Notes: generated by a model not told the origin, from the sequence alone. A stretch of DNA of 64,000 nucleotides from Charina bottae (GCA_023362775.1 JALMGJ010000015.1:6418501-6482500); one strand, 5' to 3'. Positions 59,501 through 63,464 are shown, counted from the first letter of the stretch. A program made the numbers and translations.

Positions 59501-61373
59501 CCGGCCCCTAGAGTCGGACACGACTGCACAAATGTGCGGGGGGAACCTTTACCTTTTTTTTTTTATTGTGCAAACTCAGGAAATGGGTTGATTTGGTAGG
59601 CAGGTTAAACATACAGGAATGCAACCATTGTCTCCTACAGTCCTCCCAAATATGCTGATGTCAGTTCTGGGGAGATTGCCGTCGAGACCCAGAAGGGCCT
59701 TTCTGCTTTTGTGTTTTGCTAAATAATTGTGCCTTGCTTGAGACTGTAGAATAGAAATGTAACCACAGTCCTGCAAAATGACTTATTTCCGTCAAAGGAA
59801 GGTTGCATTCTTTTCCCCAAATAGTTGGTTTTAAATGGGAGAGTTTATCTTAGATTTGCTGAGAATATAGTAATGGAAAAGTGTTTTTGTCTAAGATTTC
59901 CTTTTAAAGGGATGGACTATATCCAATCAGCCTCCTCCTTTCCTAAAAACGATGTTCATTACAGGTAGTCCTTGCTTAACGACCACAATTGGGACTGGAA
60001 TTTTGGTTGCTAAGCGAAATGGTCATTAAGCACATCTGGCCTGATTTTACCACCTTTTTTGCGGTGGCCATTAAGTGAATCAGCACAGGCATTAAACAAA
60101 CCACGTGGTTGTTAAGCAAATCATGCGGTTCCCCATTGATTTTGCTTGCCAGAAGCCAGCCAGGAAGGTCAGAAATGGCGATCACATGACCATGGGATGC
60201 TGCGACAGTCATAAAAGCGAACCAGTTGCCAAGCACCCAAATCATGATCACGTGACCGTGGGGGACACTGTGTCAGTCGTATGTGTGAGGACCGGTCATA
60301 AGTCGGTTTTTCCAGCACCGTCATAAGTCCAAACCGTCACTAAACAAATGGTTGTTAAGTGAGGACTACCTGTACAGTTGGATTTCTTCTCTGCCCTTCT
60401 CAGTGCGTGTTATTTGTGGGGGTGACCTAGATTGTGTGACGGAAGATTACGAACTGGATCGCCCATGCAAGCAATTCTAGAAATTAAAGATTGAGTATCA
60501 GAATAGAAAGGCAGGATATAAATGAAATTATTATCCGAAAGAGGCTGTCAAAGTTACCAAGGCTTGAAGCGGACAGACCTCTGGCTTGTCCAAGGCGGTT
60601 AGGTGCAGTCAGTCTGTGCATGGTTTCCAATGGATTCCACGCCTCTTCCGTGGCTACCAGTTTTCAGAGAGGGATCTGTAACTTCTGCACCGTGGTCCTC
60701 TCAGCTTCCATTTTAATTTCCAACAGTACTCTGGAACAGTGTTTCTCAACCTCAGCCATTTTAAGAAGGGTGGACTCCAACTCCCAGAATTCCCCAGCCA
60801 GCAAGGCTGGCTGGGGAATTCTGGGAGTTGGAGTCCACACATCTTAAAGTGGCTGAGGTTGAGAAACACTGCTCTGGAGTAAAGATCTGGCAGGTCAACC
60901 TGAGAGGGGTGTGCCCTCCGGTGTGGCGTGGCGTGGCCTGCAGGAGGGTTTCCTCAGATCTTCTCAGGAGATCCATGCTAGCCAGAGAGGGGGCCATCTG
61001 CTGTCTTGGAAGGATTTTGAACTCCACCCTCCCTCGGCCTTGGCCACCATGCTTGGCCGTGAGGGCTCTTTGTTCGCCATCACATCATCTGTACTGAGCG
61101 AGCCTCTCAAGGGAGCGTCTGCCACCTTCTCAGTCTCCTGTGGGGGTGAGAAGGGGCACCGGAGCCCTCTCCTTCCTCCGGCCGCCCTTTGATCCTCTCC
61201 CTCCGTTGTTGCAGCTCCATGCAGACTCCGTCCTTCCGCTTTTCAACTTCAGCGGCCAGCCTAGTGGAGAAGCGCTGCTCACCTTCCCCAGCCTGGACTC
61301 CGCCAAGAAAGCTGTGGCTGAGCGAAATGGATGCCTCCTGGGGGGCCACTGTGTGGACCTCTGCCTTATCTAG
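19390..61373 (+). CDS. ESRP2: Epithelial splicing regulatory protein 2, exons 3 to end
   Basis: Nuclear RNA-binding protein that binds GU-rich motifs and imposes epithelial exon choice, for example in FGFR2. Joining 19390-19503, 22899-23013, 24670-24768, 24883-24937, 28727-28837, 30502-30634, 32332-32374, 33265-33566, 37569-37790, 41838-42036, 44523-44745 and 47868-48045 gives 1794 nt (598 codons) with no break. A terminal exon follows (56341-56430 or 61215-61373). Order: end of the N-terminal domain, RRM1 (exons 7-8), RRM2 (exon 10), RRM3 (exons 11-12), Ala-rich linker, RRM4 half. ESRP2 rather than ESRP1 is supported by [33 protein letters not shown] and the end [11 protein letters not shown]. 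Exons 1-2 (about 80-90 residues) are missing, so total length would match the roughly 720 residues known in mammals. Confidence 0.96.
19690..19785 (+). mobile_element. L2/CR1-type LINE 3' tail
   Basis: Contains AACCGCCCAGAGCCCCCC and GGGGGAGATGGGCGG followed by (AATAA)n. The same tail recurs at 26825, 32450, 36390, 40560, 41225, 45975 and 50565. Confidence 0.7.
20399..20707. mobile_element. Non-autonomous hAT-like element
   Basis: Ends CAGCCTTTCTCAACTTTTTG and GGTTGAGAAACCCTG, with similar 8-bp flanks TACTAGAA and TGCTAGAG. The phrase GAACCCCTAGTGACCTCTC lies inside. No transposase. Confidence 0.6.
20708..22200. other. ESRP2 intron 3, no feature recognised
   Basis: Unannotated intron sequence. 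The short open frames here have no recognisable domain. Confidence 0.45.
22212..22557 (-). mobile_element. tRNA-derived SINE (Sauria-type), full length
   Basis: Reverse-orientation copy with the B-box complement GGGATTCGAACC and the tail AAAGGTAAAGGTTCCCCCC. A target duplication CTTAGTTCCAAA lies on both sides (about 22202-22213 and 22556-22568). Confidence 0.85.
22899..23013 (+). CDS. ESRP2: ESRP2 exon 4 (N-terminal domain)
   Basis: Acceptor CCCCATTACAG, 115 nt, begins [19 protein letters not shown] and ends in MAE plus one base (phase 1). The donor is AAT|GTATCCTTT, which matches the U12-type consensus rather than the usual GTRAGT. Confidence 0.93.
23079..23195. mobile_element. Palindromic hAT-type MITE
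   Basis: CAGTGTTTCTCAACCTTGGC arm and its complement, with a perfect 8-bp duplication TTCCAGAT (23071-23078 and 23196-23203). Confidence 0.85.
23865..23916 (-). ncRNA. Hammerhead ribozyme motif (PLE, copy 3)
   Basis: On the - strand: CTGAAGA, stem II GCTCCTT/AAGGAGC (7 perfect pairs, loop GGAT), GAAACGTT. Stem I pairs CTCAG with CTGAG after a small internal loop. Predicted cleavage is after GTT. Confidence 0.75.
24485..24537 (+). ncRNA. Hammerhead ribozyme motif (PLE, copy 4)
   Basis: CTGAAGA at 24495-24501, stem II 24503-24509 with 24514-24520 (perfect), GAAA 24521-24524, then CGTT. The ACGT palindrome replaces stem III. Complete core, second arm of the 24-kb palindrome. Confidence 0.75.
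24670..24768 (+). CDS. ESRP2: ESRP2 exon 5 (N-terminal domain)
   Basis: Acceptor GTTGTCCAG (no strong polypyrimidine tract), 99 nt, donor GCA|GTAAGTG, phase 1 at both ends. Encodes [20 protein letters not shown], matching the ATEDDFGVWEVKTMVA region of mammalian ESRP2. Confidence 0.94.
24883..24937 (+). CDS. ESRP2: ESRP2 exon 6
   Basis: 55-nt exon, acceptor ATCTGTTCCAG, donor CTG|GTAAGTG, phase 1 to phase 2. Encodes [24 protein letters not shown] is diagnostic of ESRP2. Confidence 0.94.
25060..25726 (+). repeat. Two partial LTR copies in tandem
   Basis: Both units share ACTTTCAGACTTGCAAGATT, a TACAATAAAGTA poly(A)-like signal and an end GGCTGACA (25336 and 25726). Related ends are at 26983, and in reverse at 34280 and 45886. 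They look like LTR ends of one retrovirus-like family; internal coding sequence is absent. Confidence 0.55.
25916..26707. mobile_element. hAT-type MITE carrying an expanded minisatellite
   Basis: TIRs CAGAGCTTTCCAAACT and AGTTTGGAAAGCTCTG-like, exact 8-bp duplication ACCTAGAC (25908-25915 and 26708-26715). The interior is an array of about eight 60-bp units. The short sibling at 27898 has a single unit. Confidence 0.85.
26054..26515 (+). repeat. Minisatellite, about 60-bp unit, about 8 copies
   Basis: Unit contains GGTCCTAGTGCCTGCCTTGT and GCTGCCTCCAAACCTGCC. The family recurs at 45110 and, in reverse, at 46215. Confidence 0.9.
26720..26983 (+). repeat. LTR fragment
   Basis: Ends GAGTGGGTCTGACA, with CTCAATAAAGTG upstream as poly(A) signal. 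An L2-type tail (26825-26890) is inserted. It is directly followed by the VWC-like fragment. An inverted copy is at 45886-46161. Confidence 0.6.
26984..27153 (-). pseudogene. VWC-like cysteine-rich coding fragment, copy A
   Basis: The - strand frame from 27153 encodes a Cys-rich stretch with [15 protein letters not shown] and [13 protein letters not shown]. The spacing C-x-C, C-x4-C, then HP...CCPVC fits the C-terminal half of a von Willebrand factor type C domain. It then runs into LTR sequence. The peptide is identical to that at 45716-45904. It looks like a captured exon of a host secreted protein; the parent gene is unknown. Confidence 0.45.
27238..27563 (-). mobile_element. Bov-B (RTE) LINE 3' end
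   Basis: The - strand encodes [20 protein letters not shown] and [18 protein letters not shown], then [12 protein letters not shown], the Bov-B ORF2 C-terminus and its 3' end with GTCGGAAGCGACTGAACGAA. Confidence 0.88.
27898..28103. mobile_element. hAT-type MITE, short form with one minisatellite unit
   Basis: TIRs CAGAGCTTTCCAAACT/AGTTTGGAAAGCTCTG and an exact 8-bp duplication GTTTAATC (27890-27897 and 28104-28111). It contains one CACAAGGCAGGCACTAGGAC unit, so it is probably near the ancestral form of 25916 and 46162. Confidence 0.9.
28112..28726. other. ESRP2 intron 6, end; no feature recognised
   Basis: Unannotated intron sequence leading to the exon 7 acceptor. Confidence 0.45.
28727..28837 (+). 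CDS. ESRP2: ESRP2 exon 7 (RRM1, first half)
   Basis: Acceptor TTTTTGTAG, 111 nt, donor CAA|GTAAGAA, phase 2 at both ends. Encodes [20 protein letters not shown] and [14 protein letters not shown], the beta1-alpha1 part of RRM1 with the RGLPWQ signature. A second AG three bases downstream (TAGTAG) could remove one Ser. Confidence 0.97.
28886..29249. mobile_element. Non-autonomous DNA transposon (hAT-like)
   Basis: TIRs TAGGCTGACCATA and TATGGTCAGCCTA enclose a 364-bp element with GACAGTCCCG-like subterminal repeats. No transposase; no clear target duplication by eye. Confidence 0.65.
29250..29959. other. ESRP2 intron 7, no feature recognised
   Basis: No gene or repeat family recognised. Confidence 0.4.
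29960..30116 (-). repeat. 157-bp direct repeat, copy 1 (LINE-derived)
   Basis: Matches 31044-31200 without a visible difference. The longer context of copy 2 looks like an L2/CR1-type LINE end. The pair flanks exon 8. Confidence 0.75.
30502..30634 (+). CDS. ESRP2: ESRP2 exon 8 (RRM1, second half)
   Basis: Acceptor CTTTCTTTTAG, 133 nt, donor GAG|GTAGCT (weak), phase 2 to 0. Encodes [20 protein letters not shown] and [11 protein letters not shown], with the RNP1-like RNGEALVRF of the quasi-RRM. Confidence 0.96.
30690..31260 (-). mobile_element. L2/CR1-type LINE fragment with direct repeat copy 2
   Basis: Holds (CAATT)n at 30836-30855, the 157-bp repeat 31044-31200 and AGGACCTAGAATTGCACTTGG. 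The last resembles the ACCTTGAATTGCGCCTGG tail of the LINE at 5540. Confidence 0.55.
31261..32331. other. ESRP2 intron 8, no feature recognised
   Basis: AT-rich intron with an A-run at 31632-31640. Nothing else recognised. Confidence 0.4.
32332..32374 (+). CDS. ESRP2: ESRP2 exon 9 (RRM1-RRM2 linker)
   Basis: 43-nt exon, acceptor ATTTTGTTTCAG, donor GTG|GTGAGA, phase 0 to 1. Encodes [14 protein letters not shown], identical in character to the ESRP1/2 family. Confidence 0.95.
32375..33264. other. ESRP2 intron 9 with LINE tails
   Basis: (TTTA)n and an L2-type CACCGCACCATCTCCCCC tail near 32445-32540, a G-rich run near 32595-32615, and a CR1/L2-type tail at about 32895-33115 (GAAGTCACCCAACCAGCTT, GGACTAGAACTCACAG). 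Confidence 0.55.
33265..33566 (+). CDS. ESRP2: ESRP2 exon 10 (RRM2)
   Basis: 302 nt, acceptor TCTCTCTAG, phase 1 to 0. Encodes [53 protein letters not shown] and [17 protein letters not shown]: a complete quasi-RRM. The donor CAG|GTTGTT lies at the start of a (GTT)n microsatellite, an unusual context. ECPVTGG favours ESRP2. Confidence 0.97.
33567..33626 (+). repeat. (GTT)n then (TTTA)n microsatellite at the exon 10 donor
   Basis: About nine GTT units directly after the exon, then about eight TTTA units. Each GTT supplies a GT in the same phase as the true donor. Confidence 0.95.
33636..34140 (-). mobile_element. L2/CR1-type LINE ORF2 C-terminal fragment
   Basis: The - strand encodes [20 protein letters not shown] and [15 protein letters not shown], the C-terminal AAPxLWNxLP...FKxxLKT pattern of CR1/L2-clade non-LTR retrotransposons. 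Confidence 0.8.
34280..34640 (-). repeat. LTR fragment, reverse orientation
   Basis: Begins TGTCAGCCCCACTAAGTAGA and has CTTTTATTGAGATTGGCTATA, the reverse of the AATAAAG-bearing LTR end at 26890-26983. Confidence 0.5.
34641..37568. other. ESRP2 intron 10, remainder
   Basis: An L2-type tail with (TTTA)n at 36364-36440 and an (AC)n stretch at 36523-36542. Open frames at 35595-36259 show no recognisable domain. Confidence 0.4.
37569..37790 (+). CDS. ESRP2: ESRP2 exon 11 (linker and RRM3, first half)
   Basis: 222 nt, acceptor TTCCTCTAG, donor CAA|GTATGG, phase 0 at both ends. A Pro-rich linker with [18 protein letters not shown] is followed by [20 protein letters not shown] and [11 protein letters not shown], the start of RRM3. 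Confidence 0.97.
37791..38539. other. ESRP2 intron 11, first part; no family recognised
   Basis: A short tandem duplication GTGAAGGATTGGCACCTTTG occurs twice (38189 and 38227). Otherwise nothing recognised. Confidence 0.5.
38540..38990 (+). mobile_element. Penelope-like element arm
   Basis: Runs from TTAATGTTCACATTTTAGAC through the AATAGAGGTGGGGGCCTCAG coding tail to CATGATTCAAGCTACAGAC. It is the inverse of 40737-41165 and a copy of the right arm at 24210-24605. Confidence 0.7.
38865..38917 (+). ncRNA. Hammerhead ribozyme motif (PLE, copy 5)
   Basis: CTGAAGA, perfect stem II GCTCCTT/AAGGAGC, GAAACGTT, with CTCAG/CTGAG stem I. Same structure as copy 4. Confidence 0.75.
39577..39810. repeat. 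Long polypyrimidine tract, (TTCC)n/(TCCC)n
   Basis: About 230 bp of CCTT and CCCT units, interrupted twice by TCTGCCCTGTGTCT. The complementary purine strand is a potential triplex-forming sequence. Long open frames here are artefacts of the repeat. Confidence 0.95.
40163..40735 (-). mobile_element. Bov-B (RTE) LINE 3' end, with GATA insertion
   Basis: The - strand encodes [20 protein letters not shown] and [18 protein letters not shown]. The LINE is interrupted by an L2-type tail (40560-40597) and a GATA microsatellite, then resumes at about 40655-40735. Confidence 0.85.
40600..40654. repeat. (GATA)n microsatellite
   Basis: About 13 GATA units. GATA repeats are the main component of snake Bkm satellite DNA; a short tract like this is not by itself sex-linked. 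A related tract lies at 50455-50560. Confidence 0.95.
40737..41165 (-). mobile_element. Penelope-like element arm, inverse of 38540-38990
   Basis: Starts GTAGCTTGAATCATGTCAAC and ends CTAAAATGTGAACATTAATG, the mirror of the arm at 38540. Confidence 0.7.
40773..40824 (-). ncRNA. Hammerhead ribozyme motif (PLE, copy 6)
   Basis: The - strand has CTGAAGA, stem II GCTCCTT/AGGGAGC (one G-U pair), GAAACGTT and stem I CTCAG/CTGAG. Confidence 0.7.
41190..41580. repeat. AT-rich microsatellites and LINE tail
   Basis: (AATA)n at 41193-41238, an L2-type CACCGCCCCATCTCCCCC tail to about 41300, and (TTA/ATT)n at 41505-41568. Confidence 0.85.
41838..42036 (+). CDS. ESRP2: ESRP2 exon 12 (RRM3, second half), with tandem donors
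   Basis: Acceptor CTTTCTTTCCAG, phase 0. Encodes [38 protein letters not shown] and SGLSPPPC. Two GTAAGT donors 12 nt apart end the exon at 42024 or 42036, both phase 1. The longer form adds KLPC-type residues (SPPPCKLPC), as known for ESRP1/2. Confidence 0.97.
42037..43018. other. ESRP2 intron 12, first part; no feature recognised
   Basis: Unannotated intron sequence. Confidence 0.4.
43019..43102 (+). mobile_element. tRNA-derived SINE, 3' fragment
   Basis: Only the CTTCGGCTAACAAACGGAGA to GGGGGGAACCTTTACCTTTT end of the Sauria-type SINE. Confidence 0.8.
43750..43880. repeat. (GGAAA)n pentanucleotide microsatellite
   Basis: A GAAAGAAAG lead-in and about 17 GGAAA units (43792-43880). Confidence 0.95.
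43994..44184 (+). mobile_element. tRNA-derived SINE, 5'-truncated
   Basis: Starts at AGCAAATGCAAGTAGAT and runs through GTCGGACACGATTGCAC to AACCTTTACCTTTT; the tRNA-like head is missing. Confidence 0.85.
44523..44745 (+). CDS. ESRP2: ESRP2 exon 13 (Ala/Pro/Tyr-rich linker)
   Basis: 223 nt, acceptor GTCCCTCTTCAG, donor CAG|GTACTA, phase 1 to 2. Encodes [34 protein letters not shown], an uninterrupted alanine tract of about 11 residues, and [13 protein letters not shown]. The alanine tract is much longer than in the mammalian proteins as I know them. Confidence 0.96.
45042..45440 (+). mobile_element. hAT-type MITE, left half with minisatellite
   Basis: Starts CAGAGCTTTCCAAACTG and holds about five or six 60-bp units (from 45110). 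It is cut at about 45437 by Bov-B sequence; the right TIR is missing. Confidence 0.75.
45437..45632 (+). mobile_element. Bov-B (RTE) LINE 3' end
   Basis: Forward copy with ATGGATGGATGATATTCTGG and GTCGGAAGCGACTGAACGAA. It is the inverse of 27238-27450, and part of the inverted duplication. Confidence 0.85.
45716..45904 (+). pseudogene. VWC-like cysteine-rich coding fragment, copy B
   Basis: Forward frame of 62 residues, identical in translation to the one on the - strand at 26965-27153, with [13 protein letters not shown]. The last residues are encoded by the adjoining LTR. See copy A for the domain argument. No further exons of a VWC protein were found nearby. Confidence 0.45.
45886..46161 (-). 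repeat. LTR fragment, inverse copy of 26720-26983
   Basis: Begins TGTCAGACCCACTCGGTAGA, contains ACTTTATTGAGACAGGCTAT and the L2-type tail insertion at 45975-46040. The hAT element follows at the same site (TCTAGGT|CAGAGC) as in the 26-kb copy. Confidence 0.65.
46162..47298 (-). mobile_element. hAT-type MITE with large minisatellite, truncated
   Basis: Starts at the TIR CAGAGCTTTCCAAACTTTTC and continues into the array; the distal end is lost where the mariner MITE at 47305 begins. Confidence 0.8.
46215..47298 (-). repeat. Minisatellite, about 56-bp unit, about 19 copies
   Basis: Unit contains GGCACAAGGCAGGCACTAGG and AATCACAGCAGGTTTGGAGG. Units differ mainly at the GCGCAGAATC/GGGTGGAATC position. 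It is the reverse orientation of the 26-kb and 45.1-kb arrays. Confidence 0.95.
47305..47612 (-). mobile_element. Tc1/mariner-type MITE, truncated
   Basis: Reverse copy of the 410-bp element; the right end GTTAAGCGAGGACTACCT is intact and the left end is lost. Confidence 0.75.
47674..47759. mobile_element. Palindromic hAT-type MITE, shortened
   Basis: AGTGTTTCTCAACCTTGGC end and GGTTGAGAAACACTG end remain with a deleted centre. Confidence 0.7.
47868..48045 (+). CDS. ESRP2: ESRP2 exon 14 (linker and RRM4, first half)
   Basis: 178 nt, acceptor CTCTCTTTCCAG, donor CAG|GTTAGT, phase 2 to 0. Encodes [20 protein letters not shown], then [20 protein letters not shown] and FFQGYQ: the beta1-alpha1 half of a fourth [14 protein letters not shown] matches ESRP2. 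Confidence 0.96.
48046..50040. other. ESRP2 intron 14, first part; no feature recognised
   Basis: No repeat family or exon recognised up to the microsatellite block. Confidence 0.4.
50068..50180. repeat. (GT)n/(GTAT)n microsatellite
   Basis: (GA)n then an imperfect GTAT and GT array. Confidence 0.95.
50455..50600. repeat. (TCTA)n microsatellite with LINE tail
   Basis: TCTA (GATA complement) units with ATCATC interruptions, then an L2-type CACCGCTCCATCTCCCCC tail. Confidence 0.92.
50835..51240 (+). mobile_element. Tc1/mariner-type MITE
   Basis: CAGGTAGTCCTTGTTTAACAA to GTTAAGCGAGGACTACCTG, flanked by TA, about 406 bp. Confidence 0.85.
51245..51445 (+). mobile_element. 5S-rRNA-derived SINE
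   Basis: The head resembles 5S rRNA: TTGATTGACCTCGAAAAGCT, AAGCATGTTTGGACCAGGTT and GGGCTGTAGG match the order of GATCTCGGAAGCTAAGCAGG, TCGGGCCTGGTTAGTACTT and GTGCTGTAGGC in vertebrate 5S. The tail GAAGGCAATGGCAAGCTACT and CATGAAGTCAC is typical of the SINE body. Diverged; it would not encode a working 5S rRNA. Confidence 0.7.
51446..52136. other. ESRP2 intron 14; no feature recognised
   Basis: Nothing recognised. Confidence 0.4.
52137..52215. mobile_element. Palindromic hAT-type MITE, one arm shortened
   Basis: CAGTGATTCTCAGCCTTAGC to GGTTGAGAAACACTG; 8-bp duplication TTTAGAA-type on both sides. Confidence 0.7.
52216..53817. other. ESRP2 intron 14; no feature recognised
   Basis: Open frames at 53001-53421 and 53480-53790 have no recognisable domain or splice context. 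Confidence 0.4.
53889..53938 (-). ncRNA. Hammerhead ribozyme motif (PLE, copy 7)
   Basis: Same - strand pattern as copy 6 (stem II with one G-U pair, GAAACGTT). Confidence 0.7.
54205..54257 (+). ncRNA. Hammerhead ribozyme motif (PLE, copy 8)
   Basis: CTGAAGA, stem II GCTCCTT/AAGGAGT (closing G-U pair), GAAACGTT, stem I CTCAG/CTGAG. Confidence 0.7.
54298..55202. other. ESRP2 intron 14; no feature recognised
   Basis: A - strand open frame (54397-54699) begins with a hydrophobic signal-like stretch but matches no family I know; probably chance. Confidence 0.4.
55203..55337. mobile_element. Palindromic hAT-type MITE, intact 135 bp
   Basis: CAGTGTTTCTCAACCTTGGC arms with the centre CCAGCCAGCATGGCTGGCTGG, and near-identical 8-bp flanks (GCCTAGAT and GCCTAGGT). 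A reference copy for the family. Confidence 0.88.
55338..56340. other. ESRP2 intron 14, end; no feature recognised
   Basis: Leads to the acceptor CACACTTGTACTGTAG of terminal exon A. Confidence 0.4.
56341..56430 (+). CDS. ESRP2: ESRP2 terminal exon A (canonical C-terminus)
   Basis: Phase 0, 29 codons and TAA at 56428-56430. Encodes [20 protein letters not shown] and ends QAPKDWVCL, matching the C-terminus VLQAPKEWVCL of mammalian ESRP2. A consensus donor GTAAGT (56427-56432) overlaps the stop codon. No convincing poly(A) signal follows within about 1.4 kb. Confidence 0.93.
   Translation, partial: YAPDDYNGLIQLNDQARSVLQAPKDWVCL
56431..56986 (+). other. 3' UTR of exon A or intron
   Basis: No repeat recognised. 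It may be 3' UTR if transcription ends after exon A, or intron if the GTAAGT at 56427 is used. Confidence 0.4.
56987..57112. mobile_element. Palindromic hAT-type MITE
   Basis: CAGGGTTCCTCAACCTCAGCC and its complement, with GGCTGGAGTATTCTGGGAG centre. Confidence 0.8.
57113..58825. other. No exon recognised
   Basis: A LINE-tail-like stretch (GCTGCCCATCTCATTCTCAC, then AATAAAAG) lies at about 57818-57900; otherwise nothing recognised. Confidence 0.45.
58826..58960. mobile_element. Palindromic hAT-type MITE, intact 135 bp
   Basis: Same family and length as 55203; flanks GTTTAGCT and GTCTAGCT are an 8-bp duplication with one change. Confidence 0.85.
58961..59223. other. Unannotated, with (AATACAATAAAC)n
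   Basis: Short AATACAATAAAC tandem repeat at about 59160-59220 just before the SINE. Confidence 0.5.
59224..59563 (+). mobile_element. tRNA-derived SINE (Sauria-type), full length
   Basis: Best copy in the window. A box GTGGCTCAGCGGG, B box GGTTCGAATCCC, the CCGCGTGACGGAGGGAGCTC body, GTCGGACACGACTGCACAAA and a T-rich tail. Confidence 0.9.
59962..60372 (+). mobile_element. Tc1/mariner-type MITE
   Basis: CAGGTAGTCCTTGCTTAACGA to GTTAAGTGAGGACTACCTG with TA on both sides, 411 bp. Confidence 0.85.
60373..60736. other. No feature recognised
   Basis: Nothing recognised. Confidence 0.4.
60737..60871. mobile_element. Palindromic hAT-type MITE, intact 135 bp
   Basis: CAGTGTTTCTCAACCTCAGCC arms; 8-bp flanks CTCTGGAA and CTCTGGAG. 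Confidence 0.88.
60872..61214. other. Intron upstream of terminal exon B
   Basis: GC-richer than neighbours and free of recognised repeats. Ends with the acceptor CTCTCCCTCCGTTGTTGCAG. Confidence 0.5.
61215..61373 (+). CDS. ESRP2: ESRP2 alternative terminal exon B (completes RRM4)
   Basis: Strong acceptor, phase 0, 52 codons and TAG at 61371-61373. Encodes [20 protein letters not shown] and [31 protein letters not shown] has the same layout as RNP1 in RRM3 ([11 protein letters not shown]) and RRM1 (RNGEALVRF), and [12 protein letters not shown] fits alpha2. Joined to exon 14 it turns a half RRM into a complete quasi-RRM. This exon is mutually exclusive with exon A in protein terms. I am confident it is coding; how often it is used is unknown. 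Confidence 0.85.
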   Translation, partial: LHADSVLPLFNFSGQPSGEALLTFPSLDSAKKAVAERNGCLLGGHCVDLCLI

Positions 61374-61640
61374 GCCCCCGCGGACCCGCCTGCCTGCGGG
61401 GCACAAGAACAAAGCTCCTCTTCCTTCCTCAAAAGCAGCCGCGTCTTCCCTCTCCAACAGCACTCTCCTCCTGGCGGACAGAGCCGCGATCCTCCCAAGG
61501 CAGATCATCAGGGGGAGAAGGGGTGGCGCCCCGTTCCCCAAACCACAGAAGGCAATTCTAGGCAGGATTAATTTCACAAATATTACCAAGATAAACCCTC
61601 CTCAAACGAACTACTGAAGTGCTGTAGGCTTAGGTTTTTT

Positions 61641-61647
<7 letters not shown>

Positions 61648-61712
<65 letters not shown>

Positions 61713-61713
61713 A
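61648..61713. repeat. (TA)n(TG)n microsatellite
   Basis: Dinucleotide repeat in the presumed 3' UTR. Confidence 0.95.
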
Positions 61714-62472
61714 TCTTATCTAAAATTTTACATAAACGATTTGGAGAGAAAAATGTTTTATTTTAAATACAAACTTGCCAAACGTCTCTCTCTTTCGGAG
61801 TGGGAGGGAATGCCATCTCATCAAAAGAGGAGAATCTTTTTGTTTGTTTTTTCCTGAAAGGTGGCAAATCGAATGATACATTCCTGTTCCCTTTCCTTAC
61901 TTAAGAAAAAGTTATGTCCAAATGAAATAACAGAATAAGCTTTTCAGTTTTTGTTTTAATATGCATTTTGTGAGGTAGAACGTACGTCAGCAAAGCCATA
62001 TCCTTCTAATTTTCAGACTGCCAACCTGTAAACTAAACAAACGTAGAACTTTAAAAATCTCGCTAGGACAATGACAGCACATAAACACTGAGGACTAGTA
62101 AATTATGTATGTTGTTTTATTTAAACACCATAGCTCTCAGAAACTGTATTAATTTTTTTTGCTCTAGTTCACATGCATGCCATTTGTTTACAATATTCCT
62201 TTGTATATTATGACACAGCAAAGAAGTTGAAATCCAAGTCTAATTAGTGCATGTTTTTTTAAAAAATGTATGTATATACATGTTCAAAGAACATAATTTT
62301 ATGTTGTGTAGTGTGTGCCGAAACATCTGTTGTACAAGCACTAAATGATTTTGGTTTTAGCCGTGCCTTGATCAGGATTCTTTCGAAATGTGCAATAACA
62401 ACGGAGGAAACCAGACTGAGTCGGATTGGGCTCTTGGGTACCTGTGAATGCAGGGATTTTTTTTCCCCGCTA

Positions 62473-62478
62473 AATAAA
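62473..62478 (+). promoter_or_regulatory. Poly(A) signal AATAAA (proximal)
   Basis: Canonical hexamer downstream of exon B. Confidence 0.6.
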
Positions 62479-62555
62479 GAACTCTGAGTAGTACTTAAAA
62501 GGGAATCAGACCTCCCCGTGCCTCAAAATGGTGTATGCTTCTTTATATGATAAGA

Positions 62556-62561
62556 AATAAA
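62556..62561 (+). promoter_or_regulatory. Poly(A) signal AATAAA (distal)
   Basis: Canonical hexamer followed within 30 nt by a GT-rich stretch (GGACTTGTCTGCCTC); the likely end of the transcript near 62580. Confidence 0.65.
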
Positions 62562-62841
62562 AGACGCTTGCAGGAAACATGGACTTGTCTGCCTCTTTAG
62601 CTTCTCAGATTTGAAACCAGCCTTGCAGTGCAAACAAACAAATCCTTATTACAGTCAAAGACCAGCATAAGGAGAGAGGGGTACAGTCAGTTAAAAGCAA
62701 AGAAAATACATTAAAGTCTAAAAAATAATATAAAAAGCTAAAAGATATATGTAAAAACCAAAAATCTAAGAGGAGGGGTAGGAGCGTTGGATGGGTGTAG
62801 GGGAGCATAAAGTGACATCTATCAAATTACAGCGCACTCTA

Positions 62842-63227
62842 CAGGTAGTCCTCGCTTAACAACCATTTGTTGAGTGACAGTTCAGACTTACGACAGTGCT
62901 GAAAAACCGACTTATAGCCGGTCCTCACACGGCTGTTGCAGAGTCCCCGCAGTCACATGATCACAATTTGGGTGCTTGGCAACTGGATCACATTTATGAC
63001 CGTTGCAGCATCCCATGGTCACATGATCACATATTTTCGACTTTCCCAGCCGGCTTCTGGCAAGCAAAATCAATGGGGAACTGCGTGGTTCGCTTAATGC
63101 CCACAGTGATTCACTTAACGACCACCACAAAAAAGGTCGCAAAATCGGGTTGGATTCCCTTAATGACCATTTTGCTTAGCAACCAATAGTCTGGTCCCAA
63201 TTGTGGTTGTTAAGCGAGGAGTACCTG
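62842..63227 (-). mobile_element. Tc1/mariner-type MITE, reverse copy
   Basis: CAGGTAGTCCTCGCTTAACAA to GTTAAGCGAGGAGTACCTG, TA on the left side and TA on the right. Confidence 0.85.
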
Positions 63228-63464
63228 TAGTATGATGAATTAGATGCTCATTTAAGACTAGTTTATGGCGCCGGTCATCACCAGTGCAGGGCTGAACAAG
63301 AACAGTGTACTTGGGGGCTACTGGTAATTTAATTAGCTCTCAGCACACACACACCCCACTGGCCACAGAAGTCCAGCACAAACTTAAGTCTCTCTGACAT
63401 AGCAAAAGAGCTTTTCACGCCTGCCATAGGTGATTCGTGGAATTGCTGAACTGATCTGGGCATG
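63228..63464. other. No feature recognised
   Basis: Intergenic; nothing recognised. Confidence 0.4.

Larger units (their letters stand above)
61374..62580 (+). other. ESRP2: ESRP2 3' UTR
   Basis: About 1.2 kb without recognised interspersed repeats except a (TA)n(TG)n run at 61648-61713, unlike the repeat-packed introns. It ends at two poly(A) signals. Confidence 0.65.
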
